Shown piece after piece: positions 8,865-18,116 of a DNA stretch of 64,000 bases. The notes under the pieces are model-generated. The model saw only the letters and a list, made by a program, of their open reading frames with translations. It was not told the origin of the DNA and did no database searches. The stretch covers positions 1-64,000 of the forward strand of contig NZ_JACLGO010000010.1 in the NCBI RefSeq assembly GCF_014219065.1, given 5' to 3'. The stretch comes from Halopseudomonas xiamenensis. Lineage in GTDB: Bacteria > Pseudomonadota > Gammaproteobacteria > Pseudomonadales > Pseudomonadaceae. Both the position numbers and the translations under genes were made by a program. Positions within the stretch are counted from its first letter, which is position 1. Each line of letters starts with the position of its first letter.

Positions 8865-8895
8865 TGGGAGGTAGGGTTGGAGCCCTGACCTCCCA
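8865..8895. terminator. Hairpin between convergent gabT and the phospholipase D-like gene
   Basis: TGGGAGGT and ACCTCCCA form an outer stem, with AGGG and CCCT continuing it inward. The structure sits in the 66-base gap between two convergent genes and could end transcription from both sides. There is no U tract on either strand, so an intrinsic terminator is not certain. Confidence 0.5.
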
Positions 8896-8921
8896 AGAAC
8901 GCCACGTTCCGGGAGAGCGGC

Positions 8922-10382
8922 TCAAAAGGTCGACAACCCCGTCGCCTCCATCACCCGATAGATCAGATACCGGCCAACGTTGTGATCAGCGAAGTCCTCG
9001 TAGGGCAGGCTGTAGGTGATGCTATCGGCATTGCTCCACAGTCGCTCGAAGGCGGAGCGTGCATCGGCCATCGCTGGATGATCGCGGTTGGCAGCCAGCT
9101 GCACATCGGTTTCCAGATTCAGGTCGTCCAGGTTGCGCCGGGTGAAATTGGCCGAGCCGCTGATCAGTTCGCTACTGCCATCGGCGCGGTCCAGGCGCAG
9201 CCATTTACGGTGACATTGCTCGCCACTGGTGGCGCACCAGCGCAGTGGGATGCCGGCGCGGTGCAGGTCCCAGGCGACCTGGCGGTTGGGGATGCCGTTC
9301 TTTTCCCGGCCAAAGGCATCACGATTCGGGTCCAGCAGGGCGCGTATCGTCACGCCGCGTTGCCGGGCACTGATCAGCGCTTCGACCAGCGGGCGATGGG
9401 ACAGATAGAAGACTTCCATGTCCAGCCGGTCGCCGGGCTGAGCACTGTCGATCAACTGCAGCAGGGCGTCACGCACCTCGCCTTCGGTGAGTACGCGCAA
9501 CCGGGGTCCGGTTGCAGGCGGCTGGCTGACGGCTGGCTGCGGCCAGTGGCGGGTATCGAGCCCTGCCAGGCGCGCTACCGCCTGTTCGGTCTGCAGCAGG
9601 TCCAGGGCGGCGCTGCCGTCGAAACGCAGCGCCTGGTTGCTATGCCGGCTGCTGGCATCGTGCGGATTGCCCGAGGTGACCAGGGCGGTCCAGCTGTCGC
9701 CCGCATCGGCCACCAGGGTCTTGCGGTGGTTGGCGCGGAAGTTGGCCAGGTGCAGATAGCTGCGTAGGGTAACCTTGCCCTGGCCCACCGGATTGGGCAG
9801 CCAGCCACCTTCGCTGCTGTTGCCGACGAACCGGCAGCAGAGGCTCCACAGGCCGGTCCACAGCGGGTTGGAGGCGCGCAGCTGCTGCAGGGGCGTCATC
9901 ACCACCTGCACCCCGGCCTGTTGCAGGGCACGCAGCTGAGGGTTGTCCACACCGCCATACAGGGTATTGAACGGATCGGTGATCAGTATCACCTCCATCC
10001 CCGGATGTCGGCTGCGGGCGCTGATCAATGCCTGTGACAGTTCGCTGGACAGCGAGCGGAAGCTGTTCTGGCCGGCGAACTCGTTGAACAGGAACATGTC
10101 GAGCACCACCAGGTGGCGGGCCTGGCCGATGATCTCCAGCACCTGGTCGAAGATCTGCTGGCGGCTGTGGCGCTGGCCGTCCGCCGTTTGCCAGGTCTGG
10201 TCCAGCAGCAGCTGAACATTGTCCGCCGGGCGCCAGGGTTGCTCGACCGACAGGCCCTCCGGCAGCGGGCGCAGAGCCTGGAACAGGCCCATGCCCAGCC
10301 ACAGTGCCAGCAACAGCAGGATCAGCCAGCGCAACGGGCGGGGCCGACGTTTGCGGCGATTGATCCGGCGGAGAATATCCAT
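8922..10382 (-). CDS. Phospholipase D-like / cardiolipin synthase-like membrane-anchored protein
   Basis: A 486-residue protein with a basic N-terminus and one membrane helix (PLRWLILLLLALWLGMGLF, about residues 17-35), then two phospholipase D half-sites. The first HKD motif is NHRKTLVAD with downstream SGNPHD; the second is CHRKWLRLD with GSANFTRRNLDDLN. Both fit HxKx4D. Members of the superfamily transfer phosphatidyl groups (cardiolipin synthases) or hydrolyse phosphodiesters. I cannot choose between these from sequence. The start at 10382 was chosen because it opens directly on the basic and membrane segment; the frame stays open upstream without family match. It is divergent from ydbH. 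Confidence 0.75.
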   Translation of the reverse strand: MDILRRINRRKRRPRPLRWLILLLLALWLGMGLFQALRPLPEGLSVEQPWRPADNVQLLLDQTWQTADGQRHSRQQIFDQVLEIIGQARHLVVLDMFLFNEFAGQNSFRSLSSELSQALISARSRHPGMEVILITDPFNTLYGGVDNPQLRALQQAGVQVVMTPLQQLRASNPLWTGLWSLCCRFVGNSSEGGWLPNPVGQGKVTLRSYLHLANFRANHRKTLVADAGDSWTALVTSGNPHDASSRHSNQALRFDGSAALDLLQTEQAVARLAGLDTRHWPQPAVSQPPATGPRLRVLTEGEVRDALLQLIDSAQPGDRLDMEVFYLSHRPLVEALISARQRGVTIRALLDPNRDAFGREKNGIPNRQVAWDLHRAGIPLRWCATSGEQCHRKWLRLDRADGSSELISGSANFTRRNLDDLNLETDVQLAANRDHPAMADARSAFERLWSNADSITYSLPYEDFADHNVGRYLIYRVMEATGLSTF

Positions 10383-10457
10383 ATCGCAGCCTTCATCAAT
10401 TGGATTGGTGCTGCATGCTAACCTTGATAGCTGATGTTTGTCTTGGGGGAGCGGTCG

Positions 10458-12755
10458 ATGCGCAAAGCGGCGATCAGCGCTGTGGTGGTATTGCTGTTTG
10501 TGCTGCTGGCGGCCTTGCTGGCCGGGCAGTGGCTGCAGCGCAGCCTGACCGCGGCCGGGGTCGAGCAACTGGACTGGCAGCAGCTGCGCTGGGGGGATGG
10601 CGCGCTGCACTTGCAGCAGCTCAGCGGCGCCTATGTTGCCGAGCAGGGCCGGCTGGGTTTTCGTCTGCACGGGGTCCGGCTGCAGCCGGCCTGGCGCGGC
10701 GGGCCGCGTATTGCGCAACTGCAGGTGGAGCAGATGCAACTGGTCTGGCAGCCGGCGCAGAACCTGCCGCGACGTGAGCCGGCAGACGATGACTGGAGCT
10801 TACCGGCACTGGCCGATCTGGCCGGGCCGCTGTCCTGGTTGCCTGATGAGTTGAGTGTCGACAGCCTGCAATTACAGCTGCCCTGCGAAGGCGCGTTCTG
10901 CACTCTGCAGGGCGACCTGCAACTGAGCAGCCGCCAGCAACCGATGATGCTGGATGCCCGACTCGATCTGCAGGCCGGCACGCAACGCCTGGATGGCTGG
11001 CTGCGCCTACAGCAGCAGGCCGACCGCTATCTGGTGCAGGCTGGTCTGGACGTGCCGCAACCCTTGCCGCTGGCTGGGCTGGGGCAGCTGCGTGGTAGTG
11101 CTGCGGTCGATCTGGAGAATCGCGGTAGCGAATGGCTGCTGCGCGAAGGGCAGGCGGACTGGCAGTTGACCGAGCTGGAGCTGGCCGCGCTGGCCGATGT
11201 ACCGGTGCAACTGCGCCCAAGCGCTCTGGCGCTGCAGGTAAAGCCACTGCCGGGCAGTCTGGCGGGTTGGCGACAGAGCATTGCGCTGGCGGTGCAGTTG
11301 CGGATCGAAGGGGCGGTGAACGGTGAGCTGAAAACAGCGCTGGAACTGACCAGCCAGCCGCAGTGGCAAGCCCGGTTGGCGGATGCCCGGCTGCAGCTGG
11401 CGGCGCAGCGCCTGGCGCTATCGGGTATCGAACTGCAGGGGTTGCGCCTGGATTGGCCGTTGCAGGCGCAGGTGGATAGCGAGCAGCTGACCGTGGCCCT
11501 GGGCAGCCCCGCACTGCTGACGGCGAGCAGCCTGGACCTGGCCGAGACCGGTCTGCAACTGAGCGGTCTGCGCGCGGACCTGGCCGAGGCGACGCTGCAA
11601 CTGCCGCTGGCCACGCCTGCGCAAATGAGCCTGCAGGCCCCGCTGCAGCTCGGCGTCAGCCGACTCAACCATACCGCACTCAAACCCCAGGGCTGGAACC
11701 TGCAGGGCAACCTGCAGCATACGGCCGCCGGCCTGACCCTGGATGCCAGCCTGGCAGCACTCAGCGGACTGAACAGCGACCTGCGGCTGACGTGGCCGAC
11801 CGATCAGCCCTGGCGGTTGGATCTGACACTACGCGAGATCTTCCTGCGCGCCGCTGATCCGCTGGCGGCGACTTTCAGCGACTGGCCGGCGCTGCTCAGC
11901 TTCTCCAGCGGCCGGATCAGCGGTCAGTTGCAGGCCACCGGGCGCACCGGGCTGGACCAGCTCGGCGGCCGGTTGACGCTGAGCGGCGGCCAGGGCATCT
12001 ACGATCGGGCCAGCTTCAGTGGCTTGTCCTTGCCGCTGGATGTGTCGCTGCAGGGCGAGCGGCTGCGGCTGTCCAGTGAGGCGCTGACGCTGAGCAGCCT
12101 GGACCCGGGCCTGCCGCTGGGTCCATTGAGCGCCAGTGGCAGCTACAGTGCTGCCCTGGACCAGCCGGCGGCTGGTGTGCTCGACCTGCGCAGCGCCAGC
12201 ATCGGCGTGCTGGATGGGCGCGTGCAACTGGAGCCGGCGAAGGTGGACCTGGGCCAGGCGCGGCAGACCCTGGTGGCGGTGGTGCAGGGCGTCGAACTGG
12301 CGCGGCTTTTCGAGGTCTATCCCGCCGAAGGATTGAGCGGCCAGGGCACGCTGGACGGGCGCTTCCCGGTGAGCCTGGTGGATGGCAAGTTGCTGGTCGA
12401 GGATGGTCGGCTGCAGGCGCGCCAGCCCGGTGGCGTGCTGCGTTACCAGGCGCAGCAACTACGCGACCTGGCGGCCAGCAACCCCAACCTGGAACAGCTG
12501 GCGGCGGCGCTGGACAACTTCCATTATCAGGTGCTGGCCAGCGATGTATCCTATGATGAGCAGGGCGTACTGGTGCTCGGGCTGCGGCTCGAAGGCAGCA
12601 ACCCGGCCTTCCAGCAGGGTCGGCCGGTGCACTTGAACATCCGCCTGGAAGAAGATATTCCGGCCCTGCTGACCAGCCTGCAGCTCAGTGGGCAGGTAAG
12701 CGAGATCATCAGGAACCGGGTTCAGCAGCACTACCTGCAGCGGCGTAACCCATGA
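10458..12755 (+). CDS. ydbH: YdbH-family large envelope protein (AsmA-like)
   Basis: A 765-residue protein with an N-terminal membrane anchor (AAISAVVVLLFVLLAALLAG) followed by a long Leu/Gln-rich beta-type sequence, as in the AsmA/TamB/YdbH superfamily. It is recognised mainly by size and by the two small genes behind it, ynbE and ydbL. In E. coli YdbH and its partner YnbE bridge the inner and outer membranes and help move phospholipids. The ATG at 10458 follows GGGGGAGCGG. An end segment (SGQVSEIIRNRVQQHYLQRR) resembles the C-terminus of YdbH. The composition is very rich in Gln and Leu. ynbE begins 12 bases later, so the three genes are one operon. Confidence 0.8.
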   Translation: MRKAAISAVVVLLFVLLAALLAGQWLQRSLTAAGVEQLDWQQLRWGDGALHLQQLSGAYVAEQGRLGFRLHGVRLQPAWRGGPRIAQLQVEQMQLVWQPAQNLPRREPADDDWSLPALADLAGPLSWLPDELSVDSLQLQLPCEGAFCTLQGDLQLSSRQQPMMLDARLDLQAGTQRLDGWLRLQQQADRYLVQAGLDVPQPLPLAGLGQLRGSAAVDLENRGSEWLLREGQADWQLTELELAALADVPVQLRPSALALQVKPLPGSLAGWRQSIALAVQLRIEGAVNGELKTALELTSQPQWQARLADARLQLAAQRLALSGIELQGLRLDWPLQAQVDSEQLTVALGSPALLTASSLDLAETGLQLSGLRADLAEATLQLPLATPAQMSLQAPLQLGVSRLNHTALKPQGWNLQGNLQHTAAGLTLDASLAALSGLNSDLRLTWPTDQPWRLDLTLREIFLRAADPLAATFSDWPALLSFSSGRISGQLQATGRTGLDQLGGRLTLSGGQGIYDRASFSGLSLPLDVSLQGERLRLSSEALTLSSLDPGLPLGPLSASGSYSAALDQPAAGVLDLRSASIGVLDGRVQLEPAKVDLGQARQTLVAVVQGVELARLFEVYPAEGLSGQGTLDGRFPVSLVDGKLLVEDGRLQARQPGGVLRYQAQQLRDLAASNPNLEQLAAALDNFHYQVLASDVSYDEQGVLVLGLRLEGSNPAFQQGRPVHLNIRLEEDIPALLTSLQLSGQVSEIIRNRVQQHYLQRRNP

Positions 12756-12767
12756 CAGGAGAGGTAT

Positions 12768-12956
12768 ATGCATTGGCGTCTGATGATAGTGGCGATGGCT
12801 GTCGGGGTCCTGACCGCCTGTACGCCGACGGTACAGCTGGCGGCACCCAGCGATCCGATCAACATCAATCTGAATGTGAAGATCCAGCATGAGATCTACA
12901 TCAAGGTCGACAAGGAACTGGATGATCTGTTCAGTGAATCCAGCGGACTGTTCTAG
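12768..12956 (+). CDS. ynbE: YnbE-family outer-membrane lipoprotein
   Basis: A 62-residue lipoprotein. The signal peptide ends in the lipobox LTAC, with the lipidated cysteine near residue 18. The mature part TPTVQLAAPSDPININLNVK then IQHEIYIKVD is the YnbE hallmark. In E. coli YnbE partners with YdbH as part of an intermembrane lipid bridge, extending its beta structure to the outer membrane. It lies 12 bases after ydbH and 12 bases before ydbL, and is preceded by AGGAGAGG. Confidence 0.87.
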   Translation: MHWRLMIVAMAVGVLTACTPTVQLAAPSDPININLNVKIQHEIYIKVDKELDDLFSESSGLF

Positions 12957-12968
12957 AAGGAGAATGGC

Positions 12969-13313
12969 ATGCGTATGAGTATCCGTATGGGCGGTCTGCT
13001 GCTGGCGCTGCTGCTGAGCGCACCCGCTTTGGCGTTGAGCCTGAACGAGGCGATGTCGGCCCTGCCCGCGGCCAAGGCGGCCGGGCAACTGGGTGAGCAG
13101 CCCGATGGTTATCTGGGGGTGGTGGCCGCTGGTGGCAATGCGGCGGAAATCGCCCGCCAGATCAACCAGGCGCGGCGGGATGAATATCAGCGCCTGGCCA
13201 AGGAGAACAACATCCAGCTGCGCGACGTCGAGTCCATGGCCGGCAAGAAGGCGCTGGAGCGTACTCCCGCCGGGCAGTACATCATGCTCAATGGGGTGTG
13301 GATGAAGAAGTAG
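12969..13313 (+). CDS. ydbL: YdbL-family periplasmic protein (DUF1318)
   Basis: A 114-residue secreted protein with a signal peptide (GGLLLALLLSAPALA) and a DUF1318 body: NEAMSALPAAKAAGQLGEQP, EIARQINQARRDEYQRLAKE, and C-terminal TPAGQYIMLNGVWMKK. YdbL is the third member of the YdbH-YnbE-YdbL module and is thought to modulate it. A second possible start two codons on (MSIRMG) cannot be excluded. The gene ends only 3 bases from the stop codon of the convergent foldase gene, leaving no room for a separate terminator. Confidence 0.87.
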   Translation: MRMSIRMGGLLLALLLSAPALALSLNEAMSALPAAKAAGQLGEQPDGYLGVVAAGGNAAEIARQINQARRDEYQRLAKENNIQLRDVESMAGKKALERTPAGQYIMLNGVWMKK

Positions 13314-13316
13314 CGG

Positions 13317-14321
13317 TCAGAGTCCATCCAGCAGGCTGCTTACCCGCAGCCGTTCATTCGGCTCGAACTGCTCCTGCAGCAGACTGTCGATGGCCTGCTG
13401 CTTGTCGTCGTCGGCCAGGCCGGGGTGTTGCAGAATCGCCTCGCGCTCATGGTTGAACTGCTCCAGCCGCTGTTGCCATTGCTGGCGTTGCCGGTCGAGC
13501 GCCTCTAGCCGACCGGTAGCCTCCGGCCCCACCAGGCTCAGGCGCAGCTGCTGGATCTGTTCGGGGCTGGCGCCTTCTTCCTGCAGGCTGCGGGTCTGCT
13601 GGCTCAATTGCTGATGAATCTGCGGTACCAGCAGGTCTTGCATGGCGCCGGGCAGGTCGTTGCGCAGTGCCTCTACCCGCTCGGCCTTGTCCTCGGCGCT
13701 CAGGCCATCATCCTGCAGAATCGCCAGGCGCTCCAAGGTGAAATTGTTGTAGACCTCCTCCGAGGCGAAGAACGCGGCGTGGGCCTCGGCACTGAACAAA
13801 CCGGCGCGCAGGCGCTGTACGGCATCCTCCCGCGCTCTCAGGTCATCGAGATCGGCGACCACCGGAAAACGCTCCTCCAGCGCCACCAGTTCCTCCTTGT
13901 ATTCGATATAACGCTCCAGCAGGTCCAGCGCCTGGCCCTGTGCCGGTTCTGGTAACTGGCTGGCGAGATAATCCCGGATGCGGGCAATGGCGCTGTCGAC
14001 ACTTTCCTCGCCCACGGTGGTGAGGAAATAGTCGAACAGATGGCGGATCTGGTCGGTGATCAGCAGGTTACCCTGGTGGTCGACCTCCAGCATGCCGTCG
14101 ACTGCGGTGTCGCGCAGCGACGCGGGCGCCGGGCCGGGTGCGGTGGCCGGCTGGTGTATGGCGTTGCTGATCATGGGCAGGTCTGCCTGGTCGGCTTGCT
14201 GCGGGTTGGCGGGGCGCTCTACCCGTGGCGCCGGTACTGTCGGCTCGTCAGCGGGGCCGAGAAAGTGCCAGCCAAGCAGTGCGGCGCTGATCAACAGGGG
14301 GGCGTAGATGACGGCTTTCAT
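13317..14321 (-). CDS. lifO: Lipase-specific foldase (lipase chaperone)
   Basis: A 334-residue membrane-anchored periplasmic steric chaperone. The N-terminus MKAVIYAPLLISAALLGWHFLG is the anchor, followed by a Pro/Ala-rich linker and the helical foldase domain. The family motif RxxFDY(F/L)LS appears as IRHLFDYFLTTVGEES near residues 88-103. Extended helices with many Gln, Glu and Arg follow (RLEALDRQRQQWQQRLEQF). It folds the secreted lipase encoded just upstream before export by the type II system. lipA ends 66 bases before its start, with a strong hairpin in between. Length and architecture are typical of Pseudomonas foldases (also called LipB, LipH or Lif). Confidence 0.92.
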   Translation of the reverse strand: MKAVIYAPLLISAALLGWHFLGPADEPTVPAPRVERPANPQQADQADLPMISNAIHQPATAPGPAPASLRDTAVDGMLEVDHQGNLLITDQIRHLFDYFLTTVGEESVDSAIARIRDYLASQLPEPAQGQALDLLERYIEYKEELVALEERFPVVADLDDLRAREDAVQRLRAGLFSAEAHAAFFASEEVYNNFTLERLAILQDDGLSAEDKAERVEALRNDLPGAMQDLLVPQIHQQLSQQTRSLQEEGASPEQIQQLRLSLVGPEATGRLEALDRQRQQWQQRLEQFNHEREAILQHPGLADDDKQQAIDSLLQEQFEPNERLRVSSLLDGL

Positions 14322-14357
14322 GGATCGGGTCCGAATGACTGCGGGGATAGGTCATGT

Positions 14358-14382
14358 TGGCCGGCCCCGCCGGGGCCGGCCA
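14358..14382 (-). promoter_or_regulatory. Stem-loop between lipase and foldase genes
   Basis: TGGCCGGCCCC and GGGGCCGGCCA pair perfectly over 11 bases with a 3-base loop. The structure sits in the 66-base gap between the lipase stop codon and the foldase start. No U tract follows, so it is more likely a partial attenuator or RNA-stability element setting lipase above foldase than a full terminator. Confidence 0.55.
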
Positions 14383-14387
14383 GCGGC

Positions 14388-15344
<957 letters not shown>

Positions 15345-15596
15345 TCATTGATTGTTGTATTTATTCGGCCCTGACTGCGCAACAGGGGCACTGAGAGGAT
15401 AACCGGCCCGGTGGGGTCTGTCGGGTCCGGGGCCAGGGTGACTTTCAGGCCGGCGGTTGACTGATAGGTCACCCGCTCTGTGGCGATATCATTCATATGG
15501 TGAATCCGACAGGCGGTACGCGCGATGGCCCCCTGCCAGCTACTTGCATCACTTGTCTTAAGCCTTCTCCATGCGTTTGCCTCCAAGCGATCCACC

Positions 15597-15619
15597 GCCA
15601 TTGCGGTCGCACCAATGCC
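15597..15619. promoter_or_regulatory. Imperfect inverted repeat, candidate enhancer-binding site
   Basis: GCCATTGCGG-TCG-CACCAATGCC is an inverted repeat with 8 of 10 arm positions matching. It is centred about 130 bases upstream of the start point expected from the sigma-54-like element at 15715-15731, a normal distance for a bacterial enhancer-binding protein. No such activator gene is in the window. This is inference from geometry. The rest of the 15333-15791 intergenic stretch holds no convincing gene. Confidence 0.3.
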
Positions 15620-15714
15620 GGGCGATTTCCTGTTCTCTGCAAGATACGTCCGACACTCCCTGTTTTCTGCTTTTGTCCTTTTAAATCAAAAGCGTAAGAA
15701 CTTATTTCGGAACC

Positions 15715-15731
15715 TTGGCACGCCCGGTGCA
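15715..15731 (+). promoter_or_regulatory. Candidate sigma-54 promoter of the organosulfur-type cluster
   Basis: TTGGCACGCCCGGTGCA matches the sigma-54 consensus (TTGGCACG-N4-TTGCA) at every position but one, with the -24 GG and -12 GC in correct spacing. Transcription would begin near 15741, about 50 bases before the substrate-binding protein start. In Pseudomonas, sulfone-use genes are known to be sigma-54 dependent through SfnR-type activators, which agrees with the suspected role of this cluster. Confidence 0.6.
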
Positions 15732-15755
15732 GCAGTAATAGCAGGCGTTATGACC

Positions 15756-15765
15756 TGTTAATACA
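15756..15765. promoter_or_regulatory. TGT-N4-ACA site between the sigma-54 element and the first gene
   Basis: TGTTAATACA has TGT/ACA half-sites like those bound by GntR-family regulators (GT...AC core). It lies about 15 bases downstream of the expected start point, where a bound repressor would block transcription. A second copy of the same pattern, TGTCATGACA, lies at 19036-19045 just before the GntR gene of the same cluster. Binding is inferred. Confidence 0.35.
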
Positions 15766-15791
15766 AGTTGACCAACCGCAAGGTGAAGACG

Positions 15792-17159
15792 ATGACGAAC
15801 CGAAAAGGCCTGATTGCTCTTGCACTAAGCAGTACGTTTCTGTTCAGCGGAATAACGATGGCGAAGACCATCGAAATCGGCATCGGTCATCAGAGCATGG
15901 TGACCAATACCGTTTCCGGTGGCGTGATTCTGGACAAGCTCAAACTCATTGAAAAATATCTGCCAACCACCGGGCAGTACGAAGACGCCAAGTACAAGAT
16001 CGTATTTCGTGACTACGACTCGGGCCCGCCGATCACCAATCAGATGCTTGCCGGCAAGCTCGACTTTGGCGTGATGGGTGACTACCCGCTGATTGTCAAT
16101 GGCGCCAAGTTTCAGGAAACCAAATCCCAGCAGACCCGATTCATCGGTGTTACCGGCTACAACCTCAAGGGCACCGGTAACGGCATCGTGGTGCCCTACG
16201 ACTCCCCTGTACAGTCGCTGGCCGATCTTGCCGGCAAGAGTCTGTCCGTTCCGGTGGGCAGCGCCGCCTGGGGGATGACGCTCAAATCACTGCGTGACGC
16301 CGGGTTGTTCGGCAAGGTGCAGATCGTCAATCAGGCACCACCGGTGGGTGCTGCCAATATCGCCGCCAGACGCATCGACGCCCATGCCGACTTCTGCCCG
16401 TGGTCGGAAATCATGGAATTTCGTGGCACGGCGCGCAAGATCTTCGATGGCAGCGAGGCGGGTATACCCACCTTCCACGGCATCGTGGTGCGCGAGGCTT
16501 TTGCCCGGCGGCATCCGCAGATCGTCGAGGCTGTGCTGGCTGCCACCCTGGAGGCTCAGCAATGGATTCAGTCCGATCCGGTGATGGCTGCCACCCAGGT
16601 ATCCGAATGGACCGGTGTGGAGAAGGAAGTGCTGTACCTGTATTTCAGCCAGGGCGGTATTTCCACCATGGAAGCCAGCATCAAACCGCAGTGGGTCGAG
16701 GCACTGAAGTACGACCACGCATTGTTGCAGAAGGAAATGGATATTCCGGATCTGGACTTCGACGCCTGGATCGATGACAGCTACCTGAAACGCGTCTATG
16801 CCCGCGCTGGCCTCGACTACGACGCCATGGTGCAGACCGTGGTCAGTACCCAGCCGGGTAACCCGGACTTGCCCGCCGCCGAGATGTGGCTCGAAGGCCA
16901 GGGCGTCCAGGGCTTCCCCTCCATCGCCGAGATGCTTGTTGCCGTTGAGGAGGCCAACGCCGCCGGCCACAAGATCAAAGCTACCTATGTGTACGACAAC
17001 CTCACCGGGCTGAAGCTGTTCGGTAAGGCGGCCTATCTGGTACGCGGCGAGGCGGGCGAGGTGGTCGCCTTCATGAAGAAGTCCGACTCCGACCAATACC
17101 TCGTCGAGCACGGCGGTACCGCGCTGCTCAAGGGCGACACCGTGGCAATGCTGCCCTGA
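15792..17159 (+). CDS. ABC transporter substrate-binding protein, SsuA/TauA/NMT1-like, with C-terminal extension
   Basis: A 455-residue periplasmic binding protein. The signal peptide is MTNRKGLIALALSSTFLFSG followed by ITMA. The body resembles sulfonate/nitrate/taurine binding proteins: FRDYDSGPPITNQMLAGKLD, FGVMGDYPLIVNG, SLADLAGKSLSVPVGSAAWG. It is longer than SsuA (about 320 residues). The last 60 residues (from about 396) read YVYDNLTGLKLFGKAAYLVR then VAFMKKSDSDQYLVEHGG, which reminds me of the NosL fold. The ATG at 15792 was preferred to a TTG eight codons earlier because AGGTGAAG precedes it. It starts the cluster and is followed by permease and ATPase. A sulfonate or other organosulfur ligand is likely, given the neighbours, but not proven. 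Confidence 0.82.
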   Translation: MTNRKGLIALALSSTFLFSGITMAKTIEIGIGHQSMVTNTVSGGVILDKLKLIEKYLPTTGQYEDAKYKIVFRDYDSGPPITNQMLAGKLDFGVMGDYPLIVNGAKFQETKSQQTRFIGVTGYNLKGTGNGIVVPYDSPVQSLADLAGKSLSVPVGSAAWGMTLKSLRDAGLFGKVQIVNQAPPVGAANIAARRIDAHADFCPWSEIMEFRGTARKIFDGSEAGIPTFHGIVVREAFARRHPQIVEAVLAATLEAQQWIQSDPVMAATQVSEWTGVEKEVLYLYFSQGGISTMEASIKPQWVEALKYDHALLQKEMDIPDLDFDAWIDDSYLKRVYARAGLDYDAMVQTVVSTQPGNPDLPAAEMWLEGQGVQGFPSIAEMLVAVEEANAAGHKIKATYVYDNLTGLKLFGKAAYLVRGEAGEVVAFMKKSDSDQYLVEHGGTALLKGDTVAMLP

Positions 17160-17177
17160 CGCAGAAGGAATTCCGAT

Positions 17178-18116
17178 ATGAATATGAAAGTGAGCGCAGT
17201 GGTTGCCGATCCAGTATCCACTGAAGTAACCGAACCCTGTCAGTCTGGCGACACTCCGACCGTCAGCGCCCCGCTGGCGCCGGCGGCGCAGCATGCCGAG
17301 CAGGACGCCCATGCACGGATAGCTGCACGGCACGCCTTGATGGAGAAGAGCAGGCGCTATCTGGTGCGTGTCGCCGCGCTGATCATGGCGGTGGCGCTAT
17401 GGCACCTTGCATCAACCTACGATTTCAATCTGTTCGTCAACTTCGAACATGTACCGGAGCCTGCGCTGGTGGGCCAGGCACTCATGGCCGAGTTGTCAGG
17501 CAGCGAGTTCTACCTGCATATCGCCCATAGTCTGCAGCGCATTGCCATCGCCTACGGTCTGGCAGTCGTGCTCGGGGTAACACTGGGCGTGCTGATGGGC
17601 CGCTCGAAGTGGGCCGAAGACATCATCCTGCCGTATATCGAGCTGCTGCGCCCGATACCGGCGGTGGCCTGGATTCCGCTGGCCATCCTGATGCTGCCCA
17701 GTGAGCAATCGAGCATCGTGTTCATCACCTTCCTCGGAGCGCTGTTTCCGGTGGTGCTCAACACCGTGCACGGCGTGGAACAGACCAGCGGCGTGCTGGT
17801 GCGTGCCGCCCGCTGTCTGGGTGCCAACAATCGCTCGATCCTCTGGCACGTGATCATCCCGGGTGCCATGCCGAGCATCGTTACCGGTCTGGCGGTGGGC
17901 ATGGGCGTGGCGTGGTTCTCCTTGCTTGCTGGGGAAATCATCAGCGGCCAGTACGGTATCGGCTACTTCACCTGGACCTCCTACACGCTGATCCAGTATC
18001 CGCAAATCATCATTGGCATGCTCACCATCGGCCTGCTCGGCACGCTGAGCACCTTGCTGGTACGCAAGGTCTGCAGTCCGCTGCTGCGCTGGCAGCCCAC
18101 AGGAGGTCGTGTATGA
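17178..18116 (+). CDS. ABC transporter permease, SsuC/TauC-type
   Basis: A 312-residue inner-membrane permease of the nitrate/sulfonate/taurine ABC family. A hydrophilic N-terminus of about 55 residues precedes the first helix (VRVAALIMAVALWHLAS). Further helices are IAYGLAVVLGVTLGVLMG and IVFITFLGALFPVVLNTVHG, then the EAA-loop region (RAARCLGANNRSILWHVIIP then GAMPSIVTGLAVGMG) that contacts the ATPase. It starts 18 bases after the binding-protein gene and overlaps the ATPase gene by four bases (ATGA), so translation is coupled. Confidence 0.88.
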   Translation: MNMKVSAVVADPVSTEVTEPCQSGDTPTVSAPLAPAAQHAEQDAHARIAARHALMEKSRRYLVRVAALIMAVALWHLASTYDFNLFVNFEHVPEPALVGQALMAELSGSEFYLHIAHSLQRIAIAYGLAVVLGVTLGVLMGRSKWAEDIILPYIELLRPIPAVAWIPLAILMLPSEQSSIVFITFLGALFPVVLNTVHGVEQTSGVLVRAARCLGANNRSILWHVIIPGAMPSIVTGLAVGMGVAWFSLLAGEIISGQYGIGYFTWTSYTLIQYPQIIIGMLTIGLLGTLSTLLVRKVCSPLLRWQPTGGRV

